Source: Erinaceus europaeus (taxonomy: Eukaryota > Chordata > Mammalia > Eulipotyphla > Erinaceidae). Taken from it: 64,000 bases of DNA. A model generated the notes under the pieces. The model had not been told where the DNA came from, did not search any database, and was given only the letters and a program-made list of their open reading frames with translations. Of the stretch, positions 1 to 10,999 are shown piece after piece. The stretch is taken from assembly GCF_950295315.1 (NCBI RefSeq), contig NC_080170.1, positions 91,248,054-91,312,053 of the forward strand. Reading direction: 5' to 3'. The translations under genes and the position numbers were made by a program. Positions within the stretch are counted from its first letter, which is position 1, and each line of letters opens with the position of its first letter.

Positions 1-2737
1 AAAGTATAATATGGTTGTGTCACCATTTGAATTATTGGCAGTTGCAAGATTAGTCACAGAACACAGAGACTATTTTTTTTTCTCTGTCCTAGTCCTATCA
101 TCAAGTTCTCCTTCCAGGCCTTACAATAAGGAGGAAAGGCACACATCATTTACAATATGTTAAGTCAATACTTCTTGGGGCAGGGCTATTTCCGATTCGA
201 GGGTGTTTAGAAAGGGTAAATTATAACATGTTCTTACCTACTTCCTAGGATTTCTGTGCAAATTTCCAAGATGCTGACTTGCCCTCTGACTTGAGGGCAA
301 CCTAGGGCAGCACAAAGCAGCAAGCACCTGTACTTGTGCAGAGCAAGACTCCATGCACATGGCCTTGGTGCTATTTTCTTTGCTTTTATATCGTTTGCTG
401 AATTTTCTCCTAGCATACCAACACTTTTAAAAACTAAAAGGAGAAAAATCTAAGTAAACATTTCACTGAACAGTCGGCAGCCCTTGTGTGTCACTGGCAA
501 CCTATATAGATACCTGTCAACACACCTGGCACCATAGCACCCAGCACCTGGACAAAGCCGAGGCTCAAAAAAAACAGAGCGGAAGAGTCCTGCTCTTGCC
601 TCCTTTTTCTCTTTGCCAAGTAACAAAGTATGGAGAGAGGGAAAGTAATCTAGTCTCAAGAAATTGACTAAAAATTAAAACAAAAAACACAAACCAAATG
701 CAACAATACTGAGGGCACTCACTCTCTCACTCCTTTTCAGAGAAGGCCCCAAAGAACTGGACAATAAGATCCTAGGAATCTCATTCAAATGCAAGAAAAA
801 AATGTTTCCAGAGGCATTTGTGTTGTGATCTCCTCAAGATGTGGAAGTTAAAGGTCAGGGCTTCCATTTCTTTACAGGAAGTAAAGGCTGGAAGACCAAG
901 CGTTGGAGGTGTGCATATGTTCTTAGTAGCTCAACTAGGATGCCTCAACCCCCCACTGCAGGCAATATACAGAAACCAGCTAGAAGCGTGAAGAGTAGGA
1001 GGAGGAACCTACTGGCAGGTGGTTCAAAGATCTCTAGAAATGAATACACCCATGGGATTCCATGTTTATCTTTCCTCCTTAAGAACACGAAGTCGATACT
1101 TCCATGGTGGTTCTCAGACAGCTCAGAGGAGCAGCAGCGAGCTCCCATATCCTTTTTCTTTTTCACACTTTCCTGTTACACCGTCTTTTGCAGATGCTTC
1201 CTCAAGTACCCAGAGTCCTTCACAATCCATTCATTTTTCTGACTAAGTGCATAGTACAGCAGTGGCTTCTCAGACTGAGCCACATCCACAGATGAACACT
1301 GTCGAGAAGTTGACTGGGAGATAGTCAGGACATTTACAGCAGAGTCAGAAGTCACTCACATTCCTGAGATACATGCTCCTGTAAGAAGAGAAGGAAGACC
1401 AGGGCAGCATCTTGCCTGCATAAGAAAAGTTCAGGAAGCTCTTTTGTGTGTGCTCTTGAGGTAAGAAGCACTGAAGATACTTGTTCTATAAATAAATAAA
1501 TGAATAAATAAAGTAAATAAATAAACACAAGAGGGCTCTTTACAAATAAGCACCTCTTGTCAAAAAAATATTCTCTTGAGTTTCAAAGCCCTCATGCATT
1601 GGTGATTAATAGGCTAGAATGTAGAACAATCAAGAAACAAACAGGAAATGTTCTAACACTGGGTATTCTCGATGACTAAGAAGTCATCCTCAATGTCCTC
1701 GAGGTAGTCTTGTTTTCAAGGAGTTACAGAATGGCTCCAAACCTGCTTGGAGCTTCCTCCTTAAATCCATTGCACTTCCCCATGTATCCTGTGCCTTTCT
1801 CCATGTTGTCATGGGCAAGATGTCTTCCACTGCACAGAGCAAGTTGTAGGCAGATAACCACAGAATGCATTTCAAGATCTGGCTTGAAGATTCTACTCCA
1901 GAGAGGACTTTGCCAAAATGATGCAGGTGTTTACCTGGCAGTCATTCTGGGAAAAGCTACAGAATTAAATTAAAAGTCTGGCATGCAACAAACATGCATG
2001 TCTATCTCTTATTGGGTCCCACACTGAAAGATCTTCCATTTTTGTTCCTTTCAGTTTTGAGAAAGGGCCAAAAGAAATAGAGAGGAGTCAGTGTTTTAAA
2101 ATGGGGAAACTGATACTGAGAACAGTATGCACTGTTTACTTAAACAGTTAAAACGGATAACACAAGCTATGTCAGAACAGCTTGTGGCTGAAATATCTTG
2201 CTGATAAATAGGCCTTACTCTCTCAAGGAAATAGTGATACTCTACATCACAGAGAGAAATAAGGCTTGTTCCTTCCTCCCTTTGGATCCCTATAATGCTG
2301 TGTACACCTGCAATGAATCATTCTTTGGATAAAGAACTCTTTACTGGTTCTGTCTCCTCACAGATTCAAACACAGCATTTTGGAAGCTATCAAGGAACCA
2401 GTCCAGTTAAGGGGATATCATACCCCAGTGGGACTGGAAGGCTCTATTGCATTGCATACAGCATCATGAACCATGGAGGAGATTCTGATCTTGATCACAT
2501 GAAACATGCTTTCTTCCCTTGGACTTAAATATCAATTCTCAAAGTCTCATTTGGGAAAAAACTGCAATGAAAAGATTTGTGATTTTTGTCTAAATGGTCC
2601 TGTGAGGAGGGAGTAAAAATGCCCTCTTCCAACTACAGCATTACGCCCCAGGGGCTGTTCTAACAGAAAACCCTCCAGAACTCTAGCCTGGATTAGTAAA
2701 TTCAATATTAGGTTATGTTAAAGAAAAAAAAATGAAA
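1..2737 (-). other. Downstream of PLCXD2 stop: probable 3' UTR and flank
   Basis: No coding region or clear interspersed repeat was recognised here. It follows the PLCXD2 stop in the minus direction, so its proximal part is probably 3' UTR. I did not spot a minus-strand AATAAA hexamer between 1 and 2737; an AATAAG variant lies near 2008. The polyadenylation site is therefore not placed and may lie outside the window. A short AT-rich AAATAA repeat sits at about 1488-1530. The open frames in this stretch look like chance frames. Confidence 0.5.
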
Positions 2738-2897
2738 TCAACATTTAGTCAAATCTCTGTCCTCTTGCAGTAGGTCATTCAACTCAATGACCGTTGTGGC
2801 AAAGTCCACTAGGTCCACAAAGTCAGAAGTGATGATGTTGACACCCATGGCTCCAGGCTTCTGAGTTTTCACCCAGTCAAGGATGGCAGGGAGATTC
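2738..2897 (-). CDS. PLCXD2: PLCXD2 last coding exon with stop codon
   Basis: Minus-strand terminal coding exon. The acceptor is TCTGTAG (AG at 2899-2898) behind a good polypyrimidine tract. The first G completes the split Arg codon, followed by 52 codons and TGA at 2740-2738. The peptide begins NLPAILDWVKTQKPGAMGVN and runs through SDFVDLVDFATTVIELND to the end DLTKC. The WVKTQKPG and VNIITSDFVDL stretches are the conserved C-terminal strand region of PLCXD proteins. The three exons join without a break, so the gene looks functional over the part in view. PLCXD2 is known to have alternative C-termini in other mammals; this exon gives the form ending in KC. I could not identify an alternative terminal exon. 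Confidence 0.94.
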
Positions 2898-3157
2898 CTA
2901 CAGAGACAGAAAGAATTGGAGACAACATCTTCATTAGTTAAAAAAAAAAAAAAAGGATGCCAATAAAAGGATAAGCTCCCAGAAAATTTTCCATTTATAG
3001 TTATGTCTTTTTCACCATTCAGTTGCAATTCTAGGATCTTTGTATGCTAAGGAGAGATTATTTGCCCTAAGCAAAAGTGATACCAGGTTAACAACACCTT
3101 GAAAAATTATCAAGAGTAAAAGAAAAAGAAAAATTATCAAAAGTCTCATTATTCTTT

Positions 3158-3379
3158 GTTTTAAAGTTTTTTTTTTTAATATTTATTTATTTATTAGATA
3201 GACACAGCCAGAAATTGAAAGGGAAGGTAATTATACAGAGGGAGAGAGACAGAGAGACACCTGCAGCACTGTTTTACCACTCATGAAGATTTCTCCCTGC
3301 AGGTGGGAACCGGGGACTCAAACCTGGCTCCTTGAGCACTTAATGTGCACTCAACCAGTTGTGCCACCACCCGGCCCCC
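3158..3379 (-). mobile_element. tRNA-derived SINE, type A
   Basis: Minus-orientation SINE flanked by a perfect 16-bp TSD, AGTCTCATTATTCTTT, at 3142-3157 and 3380-3395. It reads from a T-rich tail through a purine-rich body to a 5' end at CCCGGCCCCC (plus strand). It lies in the PLCXD2 intron before the last exon. Confidence 0.93.
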
Positions 3380-3395
3380 AGTCTCATTATTCTTT

Positions 3396-3765
3396 AATCT
3401 TTCAAAATCAGACCTACAGCAACATTGAAAGGAATTTAAAGTCAGTTAGACTCTATCACTAACATTTAATTATACTTAACTTTCTCTTTATATCTGTGCT
3501 TCAGCCCATACTCCACTTTTGACAAATTTCAATAGTAAACATCTATACATATTCTTTAAAACTTCAGTATGCATATCACTCAATGTCTGTTTAGTTGTCC
3601 CTTTAACATAAAGTTTACATCCAAGAAAATTTGTAAAGACAGTGTTGAATTCTGACAAATTTATACTTATAACCCTTATGACCCTGTATTGTAAGTTACA
3701 CAATATTATTATCGCCACAGAAAGCTCTTGTAAACCTCTTTCTCATCAAGCCTATTGCCATCTTC
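3396..3765. other. Intron, nothing recognised
   Basis: AT-rich single-copy-looking intron with no repeat family or gene I can name. Confidence 0.4.
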
Positions 3766-4395
3766 TTAGAAACAAAAAGTACATTTATTTATTGTTTCAG
3801 ACCATAGGCTGACATTTTCCTATTCTAGAACTTCATATAGGCAAAAAATGTAATGCATGTGAAGTTCATTCATTCAGCATTATGGTTTTGAAGTTAATTT
3901 ATACTATTGCATGCATTAGTGGTTTGTTCTTTTCTATCACTGCATACTATTCAATTGCATGGACCTACTTCAGATGTTTATTTTATTTTTCTATTGCTGG
4001 ATAAATAGGTTACTTTCAGTTTTGGAATATTACATGCAAAACTGTTAGGGATATTCAGATACATTTTCTTTTGTTGACCAATCTATTTTCACTTCTCTTA
4101 GGTTATTACCAAGGACTAGCTTTATTATAATGTAGGTTATAAGCAGCTTTCAGACTTTCAACTTTCAATTTTTTTCCCCCAGAAGAAGCAGACTCTATCT
4201 GTATTCTCACCAAAAAAGCTTGAGAGTTCTGTTTTTGCTTTATATTCTCCTGAAAAAATCTGGTACTACCTGTCTTTTTATTTTACTTTTCTGATGACTA
4301 AGCATGGTGAGCAACTTGTCATGTAAGCAGTGATTGTATGCGTATCTTCTCTGAAAACCATCTGTTTAATTGTTTTGTTGTTGTATGCTTTACAT

Positions 4396-4711
4396 TGGGT
4401 TGTTCTAGCGCTCTCCCACCAAGAAAATTGGATCAGTCCTGCTAATTTCGAGGGCCCGCTTGGCCCCGCCCAAAAGAACCCCGGGAGGGTTCCAGAGTTC
4501 CAGAGTTGGAGAGTTGCAGAGAGAGAGTGCTTGGCGCTGCTGCAGGGAAACAGGAAGCAGAGTTCTGTTTGGTGATTAGTTTGGTTTAGTTTATGAATCG
4601 TTGTTCCTGAATAAAGAAATACAGCTTCCCTGCCCAGCTGTATGTCTCTGGTGGTCTCTGTTACCCGCCCGTGAAGCTAGCCCGGCCAGCTGGAGCAACC
4701 GAATTTTAACA
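4396..4711 (+). mobile_element. Solo LTR of an endogenous retrovirus (4-bp TSD)
   Basis: A 316-bp element starting TGGGTTGTTCTAGCG and ending GAATTTTAACA (TG...CA), flanked by ACAT at 4392-4395 and 4712-4715. It is GC-richer than its surroundings. A poly(A) signal, AATAAA, lies at about 4610, followed by a CTGTATGTCTCTGGTGG stretch typical of an R/U5 region. No internal retroviral sequence follows, so it is a solo LTR. A 4-bp TSD is usual for gammaretrovirus-like (class I) elements; the class is an inference. Confidence 0.75.
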
Positions 4712-4715
4712 ACAT

Positions 4716-4988
4716 TTTGTTTTTTTTAATATTTATTTATTTTCCCTTGTTGCCCTTATTTTTCATTGTTGTTGTAGTTATTATTGTTGTTATTGATGCC
4801 GTTTATTGTTGGATAGGACAGAGAGAAATGGAGAGAGGAGGAGAAGACAGAGGGGAAGAGAAAGACAGACACCTGCAGACCTGTTCACCGCCTGTGAAGC
4901 AACTCACCTGCAGGTGGGGAGCCGGGGGGCTCGAACCGCGTTCCTTCCTCCAGTTCTTGCGCTTTGCGCCACCTGCGCTTCTGTTCAA
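4716..4988 (-). mobile_element. SINE type B, 5' truncated
   Basis: Minus copy running from the T-rich tail, through TTGTTGTAGTTATTATTG and GGATAGGACAGAGAGAAATG, to TGCGCCACCTGCGCTT. It lacks the last roughly 30 bp of the 5' end. It abuts the right TSD of the solo LTR. Confidence 0.85.
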
Positions 4989-5150
4989 TTGTTTTATCAA
5001 CTCTTCCTACTTCTCCCTTTTAATTATTGACTTGTAGAGGCTATTTATACAGCATGGATACTGGTCTTCTGTCAGATATGGTTTCATCAGTCTGTTTTTT
5101 ATGTACTAATTTTCCCAAGGGCATATTTTGTTGAGCTGAATTCCCTGAGT

Positions 5151-5405
5151 TTTTTTTTTTTTTGCCACCAGGGTTAGTGCTGGAGATCAATACCTGCATT
5201 CATTTCCTGGATACTATTTTATTTTATTACTCTTTGATAGAAGGTTAGAGACAGATATAGAGATGAAGAGGAAGGGGAAACACCTGGAACACTGCTCTAC
5301 TACTTAGGAAGTTTCCCCATCCCTTGCAGTGGGAACCAGAGGCTTGAACTAGCATCCTTGCACTTGGTAACATGTGTACTCTACTGCGTATACTACCACT
5401 TGCCC
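5151..5405 (-). mobile_element. Diverged SINE, type D (with 3' extension)
   Basis: Contains TTGCCACCAGGGTTAGTGC (extension module), AGAAGGTTAGAGACAGATA and the body ending TACTACCACTTGCCCC. It is clearly more diverged than its neighbours and inserted in the old L1. Confidence 0.7.
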
Positions 5406-5560
5406 CTTGAACTTGATTATTTTAATGTGTTTCAATGTACTAGTTTTTCCAGTTTATGAGACCTATATAATGTTTGCCTACTCCCAAGTCACAATGATAG
5501 TCTCCATGTTTACTTTTAAAAAGCTTTCTAGTTTCAGCTTTTACATTTTTCATCTTTATT

Positions 5561-5928
5561 TTATTTTCCCTTTTGTTGCCCTTTCTTCCTTTCTTTTTTC
5601 CATTCATTCATTCATTCATTCATTCATTCTTGCCTCCAGGGTTATCGCTGGGGCTCAGTCCCCGCACTATGAGTCCAATGCTCCTGGTGGCCATCTTTCT
5701 TTCTTTCTTTTTTTCACTTTCTTGGATAGGACAGAGAGAAATTGAGTGAGGAGGGGGAAATAGAGAAGGAGAGAGGATAGATACCTTCAGCCATGCTTCA
5801 TTGTTTGTGAATTGGAACCCCCCCCCACCCTGCAGGTGAGGAGCCAGAAGCTCGAACCTGGATCCTTGTGAGGGTCCTTGCATTTTGCATTATGTGCGCT
5901 TAACCCAATGCACCACCACCCGGCCCCC
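5561..5928 (-). mobile_element. SINE type D with internal ATTC repeat
   Basis: Minus copy with tail fragment at 5561-5600, an (ATTC)n run at about 5603-5629, then the module GCCTCCAGGGTTATCGCTGG and the SINE body ending CACCACCCGGCCCCC. The first 40 bases resemble a second SINE tail, so this may be two joined copies. Confidence 0.8.
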
Positions 5929-6446
5929 ATCAACACAACTTTATAAATTGGAGATTCTTGAAGTGACAAGTGGAATGTTTTGCTCCAAAGCTAACAGAGT
6001 GTTAATTTAACATTAATAAGTGATGTCAATTTAATGTTCTAATACCCTGGGATGTCTAGAGGAAAGGGCAGTAAAGGGTACTCACAGTTTTATATCATGG
6101 CAAAAATTAGCACACTAAATATCAATACATTAAAATTTCAAAGACAACACAAACTGGAACATAAAAATAAGGTCAGGGAGTGAAACTTTTTTTTTTTTTT
6201 TTATTCCCAGTTACAGATGTTTCATGTTCCCATACCAATTTTTTCACTCTTTTTGTTTCAGACAGAAAGTAAGTGATAGAAAGAGCAGTGGCACTGCCAG
6301 GAGGTGCTGGGACTAAAACTCAGTCCAAGCTAATGACAACATAACCTACCTCACAGGTGAACTATCATCTCAAGAAATGAAATACATTCTCAGAAGGACT
6401 TGCTCTAGGCCCAAATTAAAGATAATCAAAGTTTACTATTTTAACG
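5929..6446. other. Intron; one possible very old SINE
   Basis: Mostly unassigned. From about 6189 to 6370 a T-run followed by a GACAGAAAG...GCACTGCC pattern resembles a highly diverged minus SINE, but I cannot prove it. Confidence 0.3.
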
Positions 6447-6447
6447 C

Positions 6448-6494
<47 letters not shown>

Positions 6495-6868
6495 CTTTTC
6501 TTGCTTTCCATCTTTCTTTTTCTTTCTCTCTTTCTTTTTTGCCTCCAGGGTTATTGCTAGGGCTCGGTGCCTGCACCAAGAATCCATTGTTCCTGGAAGC
6601 CTTTTATTTTTTTCTCCTTTTGTTGCCCTTGTTGTTTTATCGTTGTTGTGGTTATTACTATTGTTGTTATTGATGTCATTGTTGTTGGACAGGACAGAGA
6701 AAAATCGAAAGAGGAAGGGAAGACACAGAAGGGGAGAGAAAGATAGATACTTGCAGACAACCCCCCCTGCAGGTGGGGAGCCCGGGGAGGGGCTCAAACC
6801 GGGATCCTTACACTGGTCCTGGCACTTCATGCCATGTGCGCCTAACCTGCTGTGCTACTGCCCTTCTT
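6447..6868 (-). mobile_element. SINE type D with (CTTT)n tail
   Basis: A pyrimidine microsatellite (6447-6495) leads into GCCTCCAGGGTTATTGCTAG, then TTGTTGCCCTTGTTGTT, GGACAGGACAGAG and the 5' end CTGTGCTACTGCCC. The microsatellite sits where the poly(A)-like tail would be. Confidence 0.88.
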
Positions 6869-6930
6869 CCTTTTCTTTCTTTTTCTTTTTATTAAATTTT
6901 ACTTAATTAGAGAGAGAAATTGAGAGGGAA

Positions 6931-6965
<35 letters not shown>

Positions 6966-7091
6966 CACATGCAGCCCTGCTTTACCACTTGTGAAGCTTT
7001 CCCCCTTGAGGTGGGGACCAGAGGCTTGAACTTGGGTCCTTGTGCACTGAAATATGTGTGTTTAACCAGGTGTGCCACAACCTGGCCCCCA
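6869..7091 (-). mobile_element. SINE type A with (GA)n expansion
   Basis: Directly follows the previous SINE. It has a T-rich tail, a GA run at about 6933-6961 within the purine-rich body, and ends GTGCCACAACCTGGCCCCC. Confidence 0.88.
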
Positions 7092-7445
7092 CTCCTTTAC
7101 TTTCTTTGGGCAACTCATCCCTTGGGGGTTATCTTCTTTCCAATTCACTTTAAAGCTTTCTTCCCTCCTTCTGGCATAATCCTGACTTCGCAGATGTCTC
7201 CTAGACAACTTGCCAAGGTCTTAGAAGCATTCTGTACTGCTTTTTATTTTTCTTACCCTGACAACCAGAATCAGGGTCTCATCTTCATTTGCTCAGTGGT
7301 TCCTACAATTGACCACATCTAAACTACACCTCATAAAACAACTTGTAGTTCATATTACTAGCTAGTTAAGAATTAACAGACCACTGTGCATTTTTAACTG
7401 AGAGTCCTGAAGACTCACTAAATTCAATTTGACCATAAAACTTAT

Positions 7446-7565
7446 TAAAATTCTCTGTGCCTCTGTCTCCCTGTAAAACAGGGATAATAATGGCATGTAT
7501 TATTATTTTTTAAATCAAGTAGTGCAATATATGCAAAGTGCTTAGAATTGTGTCTAAAACTGGTA
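7446..7565 (+). mobile_element. MIR fragment
   Basis: Contains the MIR-like succession CTCTGTGCCTCTGTCTCC, GTAAAACAGGGATAATAATG and GCAAAGTGCTTAGAA, in plus orientation. Confidence 0.7.
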
Positions 7566-7886
7566 TGAGAAAGAGAGAGGATCCAAAAATAGTAGAGGTA
7601 GTTGAGCAGCTAAGACAAATTCCTAAAGCAACTATATTCTTCTGCTTAGATGACAAAAATATTGTGACCTGAAAATGAAGGGCCAATGTCTTTCCTGGGA
7701 AAAAAGAGGCCAGGAATGCACACAAATCTTGCGTGCTGAGCATGAGGTCCTTTGGAACTTTTTTTGAAAATTGCCACTTAATGTTTAAGTATAAGGTGCA
7801 AGCGCCCTCTTCTGGTCATTATAGAGAAATGAAAATTCAAGCTTTTAGGCAACCCAATTGATTCTAGTCATAGAAGAAACTAGGGA

Positions 7887-7944
7887 CCCCTCTTATCCTA
7901 TGGTTTTGTCAATGTTTCCTTTTTATAAATAAAAATTAAAAAAA
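7887..7944 (+). mobile_element. 58-bp L1 3'-end insertion with perfect TSD
   Basis: Very short 5'-truncated insert that begins CCCCTCTTATCCTATGG and ends in an A-rich tail. It is flanked by the 13-bp direct repeat AAGAAACTAGGGA (7874-7886 and 7945-7957). The same terminal sequence ends longer L1 3' elements at 53835-54078 and 59273-60000. Confidence 0.85.
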
Positions 7945-8394
7945 AAGAAACTAGGGATTCCTGTAGCCTGACCAGAGAGAGGAAGGAAAGGCATACCTGT
8001 GGTCTCAGGTGAAAAAAAAAGCTGTTTCACTTTAGAGTAGCAAATGGTAACCTTCCCCAAGGCAAAGACCAAGGAGAAGAAGAGAACCATTATGAAGAAA
8101 GGGAAGTGTAAAGAGGAGTCACTTGATTTTCTTAATTCCTGACATCTACCAATATAAGCGTCCATCTGTAAGGCTAAGGCTCAGATAATGCTGAGGCCCA
8201 TGAGGCCAAATCTCCTAGGACCTCTGGCATAGGTGAAAAGCAGTATGTTAGACATGTTTGCCCATCACGCTTCAGGTTTCTTTATATAGGAATGACATAC
8301 TACTCTGTATGCCAGGCTTACAGTAGACCAGTCTTTTGATGTTAAAATTATACAACTGGATTATATATTAACCCCACTAAAGAGGACTTATGAC

Positions 8395-8495
8395 GGGGAT
8401 CTAAGGACTGCTCAGTTCTGGTCTATGGTTGTATTAGGGATTCCTATGGTGGTGCTAAGAGATTGAACCTGGGATCTCCTGGGCCTCAGGCACCC
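8395..8495 (-). mobile_element. Diverged SINE type C fragment
   Basis: Carries a degraded version of the type C minus-strand order: CTGCTCAGTTCTGG, GGTGGTGC, GATTGAACCTGGGATC and GGCCTCAGGCA. Confidence 0.5.
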
Positions 8496-8599
8496 AAGTA
8501 CATTATTTATGATGATATCCTTGGCCCTATTAAATCCATTTACAAAACCCCTCAAAAGCAAAGGTCACAGACCACAGAAAACTCATCCAGGGTTACACA

Positions 8600-8797
8600 G
8601 TTTTGTTTTGTTTTCTCCTACCAGGGTTATTACTGGGACTCAGTGCCTAAACAGTGACCCTCCCTACCCACCATTCCCAGTGACACTTTTCCACTGTGTA
8701 TGAAGCTTCTCCGCTGCAGGTGGGGACTGAGGGCTTGAACCTGGGTCCTCATAGATGGTAATGTGAGAGCTCTACCAGGTGTGCTACTGCCTGGCTA
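8600..8797 (-). mobile_element. SINE type D, diverged
   Basis: CTACCAGGGTTATTACTGGG (extension module), CTCCGCTGCAGGTGGGG and a 5' end GTGTGCTACTGCCTGGC. Part of the purine-rich body is deleted. Confidence 0.75.
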
Positions 8798-8811
8798 TCG
8801 TTACCCTATTT

Positions 8812-9225
8812 TTGAGGGACTGCATCACTTTGCTAGGGCTGATATGACAAAATCCCACAAACTAGGTAGATTAAACAAGAATAATTCATTTCCTCACAGT
8901 TCTAGGGGCTGGAAGTGACCAAGGTATTGGCAGGTTTAATTTCTTCTGTGGCTTCTCTCCTTAGCTTATCGATGATCACTTTTTTGTTGCATGATCCACA
9001 CAGGATTTTTTCCTCACAAGATCATTTTTTGATGCCTCCCTAGCCTATTTTCTTCTTCTTATAAGAAGACCAGTGATTGAATTAGGACCCAACCTAAAGG
9101 TACATTTTAACTTACTTAGCTTTACAGTGGACCTATCTCTTAATCTCTAAGCACAGTCACATTTGAGGTACTGAGGGCTCTTCTCTGTCTTCAGACTCAA
9201 GTACAACTTGCATTCATCTGGTTTC
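8812..9225 (+). repeat. Ancient placental interspersed repeat, family not assigned
   Basis: Matches a widely distributed repeat that I know from other mammals: TTTGCTAGGGCTGATATGAC, ATTTCCTCACAGTTCTAGGG, CTTCTTCTTATAAGAAGAC and CAGTCACATTTGAGGTACTG in that order. It is too diverged and my recall too incomplete to name the family or class. Confidence 0.55.
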
Positions 9226-9639
9226 TGTGAGAATGCAAGCTTTATAAGACTATGCTGAAACTACCTCAAAAATTCAGCCAGAATAACTATATATATTTTT
9301 TTTCATGGCTTCCTTGTAATGTGGTGAATTGAGGTGAACACAATTTCCGGTACAAAGTTGTGGGGTGGGAATTAACTCTGCTGAAAAGACCACTTCTACA
9401 CTTGTAGAACATATAATTGTCTTGTTTCTCTTGAGTGAGCTATAACAAGCACCCAGGACTAGCATACCTGTATCCCTTTGCATCCTATAATCAGAATATA
9501 CCTTCTACTGTTGTAGTTCAGGGGAAAGATTTGCAAGTACTGCTTCTGCCCTATGTTTGCTCCATATCCTGGAGGAAATGACAGTCAGTGGTTGCACTGG
9601 TGTTTGGGAACAAACTCTTGACCAAAGCTGAATTTCTTT

Positions 9640-9915
9640 TTTGCCTCCACTCCCTGGGGCTCCATGCCGGCTCTACAAATCCATGGCTCCTGGTGGCCAT
9701 TTTTCCCTTTTTCTTTCCAATTTACTAGATAGGACAGAGAGAAACTGAGAGAGGATGGGGGAGATAGAAGGAAGGAGAGAAAGACAGACACCTACAGAAC
9801 TGCTACACTGCTTGTGAAGTGGACTCCTGTAAGTGGAGAGTGTGGGGGAGGCTTGAACCAAGGTCCTTGTGCTTGGTAATATGTGCACTTAACCAGGTAC
9901 ACCACTGCTGTCCCC
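9640..9915 (-). mobile_element. SINE type D with 15-bp TSD
   Basis: Flanked by AAGCTGAATTTCTTT at 9625-9639 and 9916-9930. Contains GGCTCCTGGTGGCCATTTT, AGATAGGACAGAGAGAAAC and a 5' end at CACCACTGCTGTCCCC. Confidence 0.92.
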
Positions 9916-10009
9916 AAGCTGAATTTCTTTCCTCAGTTAACACGAAGGTCTAGGAATGCATTCCTGCATGTATTCGTTGAACATGGGTTGAAAAACTCAA
10001 GGATCTTTC

Positions 10010-10669
10010 ATATATATAATTTATTATTGGATAGAGACAGAGAGAAGCCAAGTCAGGAGGAGAGAGGGACAGAGAGACACTTGTAGCCCTGCTTTAACAC
10101 TCATGAAGTCTTTCCTTCTACAGGTGAGGACCAAGGCCTTGAACCCGAGTCCTTGCATGCCGGGCTAGCGTGAGGGTGTTTCTTCCTAGGCACGTGCTCT
10201 CCGGGTTGGAGAGAACTCGACTGGAGCCAACCTGGGCTGATTATTACTCAGGGACGCGGGGACTTGGGAGAGACCAGGAACTCGTGGTGGAGCGGGAACG
10301 CAATGTGTCTTTATTGATCAGAGACAACGCTTTTATATATTTAGAACCGGAAGTGGCAAGTCAGAAAAGGAAATGGCTAGGAAAGGAGATGGAGAAAATG
10401 AAAGAGCAGGAAGGTAAAAAGCTTCCATAGCAACTGTTGCAAAGGTTTTAACTGGTGGAATTAATTAATACCCTGCAGGCAGGGCGGGTCTCGAGGTAGA
10501 AAGAAGATAGATCAAAGGCGGGGATCTTTCAGGCAAAACAATGATTATGTAAATAGACCATAGTATCAGCAATGGAGGATGGAGCAGAGTGGGGGGGGGG
10601 CTGGCTTAAGGCCCAATACTTGCACACTGTAATGTGTGTGCTTAACCAGGTGCACCATAGCCTGGTCCC
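10010..10669 (-). mobile_element. SINE type A split by a solo LTR
   Basis: SINE halves at 10010-10157 and 10619-10669 form one minus copy flanked by CAAGGATCTTTC (9998-10009 and 10670-10681). The interruption is an LTR described separately. The nested order fixes the relative age: the SINE came first, the LTR later. Confidence 0.9.
10158..10618 (-). mobile_element. Solo LTR, class II-like, inside a SINE (6-bp TSD)
   Basis: A 461-bp element flanked by CTTGCA at 10152-10157 and 10619-10624. Read on the minus strand it starts TATTGGGCC (probably a mutated TGTTGGG) and ends GCTAGCCCGGCA. It carries a TATA box, TATATAAAAGCG, near 10342-10330 and, about 15-20 bp further on, TGATCAATAAAGACAC with the poly(A) signal. 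That gives a very short R region. A 6-bp TSD and short R fit class II (ERVK/IAP-like) LTRs; the class is inferred. No retroviral genes are attached. Confidence 0.8.
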
Positions 10670-10999
10670 CAAGGATCTTTCCAGTATTGGAGATGCCTGC
10701 TTGTTACCAGTAGGTTAGGGCTCTGGGATGCTATGATGTCTCAGTGTTGGGCCCATGTTCCTGCTGCTACCACAGAAGGTTATCAGTAGCGCTTAATTTG
10801 CAACCAGATTAAAGTTTTAGGAATTTACATGTATAAAAAGTATTGTAATATTGTAGTTCTAATAAATAATATTACCATAGTTAGACACTAATATGACAAT
10901 TGCATACCAGTGGAGCAGAAAGGAACAGGGCACTCCCAAATACTATGGCCAAGTCACTATGGACACTGAAGAGATCAACAGTCCAATAATCAAAAGGCC

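Larger units (their letters stand above)
3766..5560 (-). mobile_element. Old L1 remnant, minus orientation, interrupted by later insertions
   Basis: Segments at about 3766-4391, 4981-5150 and 5405-5560 read as successive pieces of an old mammalian L1 3' region in minus orientation. Examples are the stretch with GCATTAGTGGTTTGTTC, the GATGACTAAGCATGG stretch and the AATTATTGACTTGTAGAGG stretch. They are separated by a solo LTR and SINEs. The match is from memory of L1M-type 3' sequence; the subfamily is not assigned. Confidence 0.6.

Noticed and set aside
841..1242. Plus-strand open frame downstream of PLCXD2
   Set aside because: Not recognisable, overlaps the likely PLCXD2 3' UTR, and shows no coding signature.
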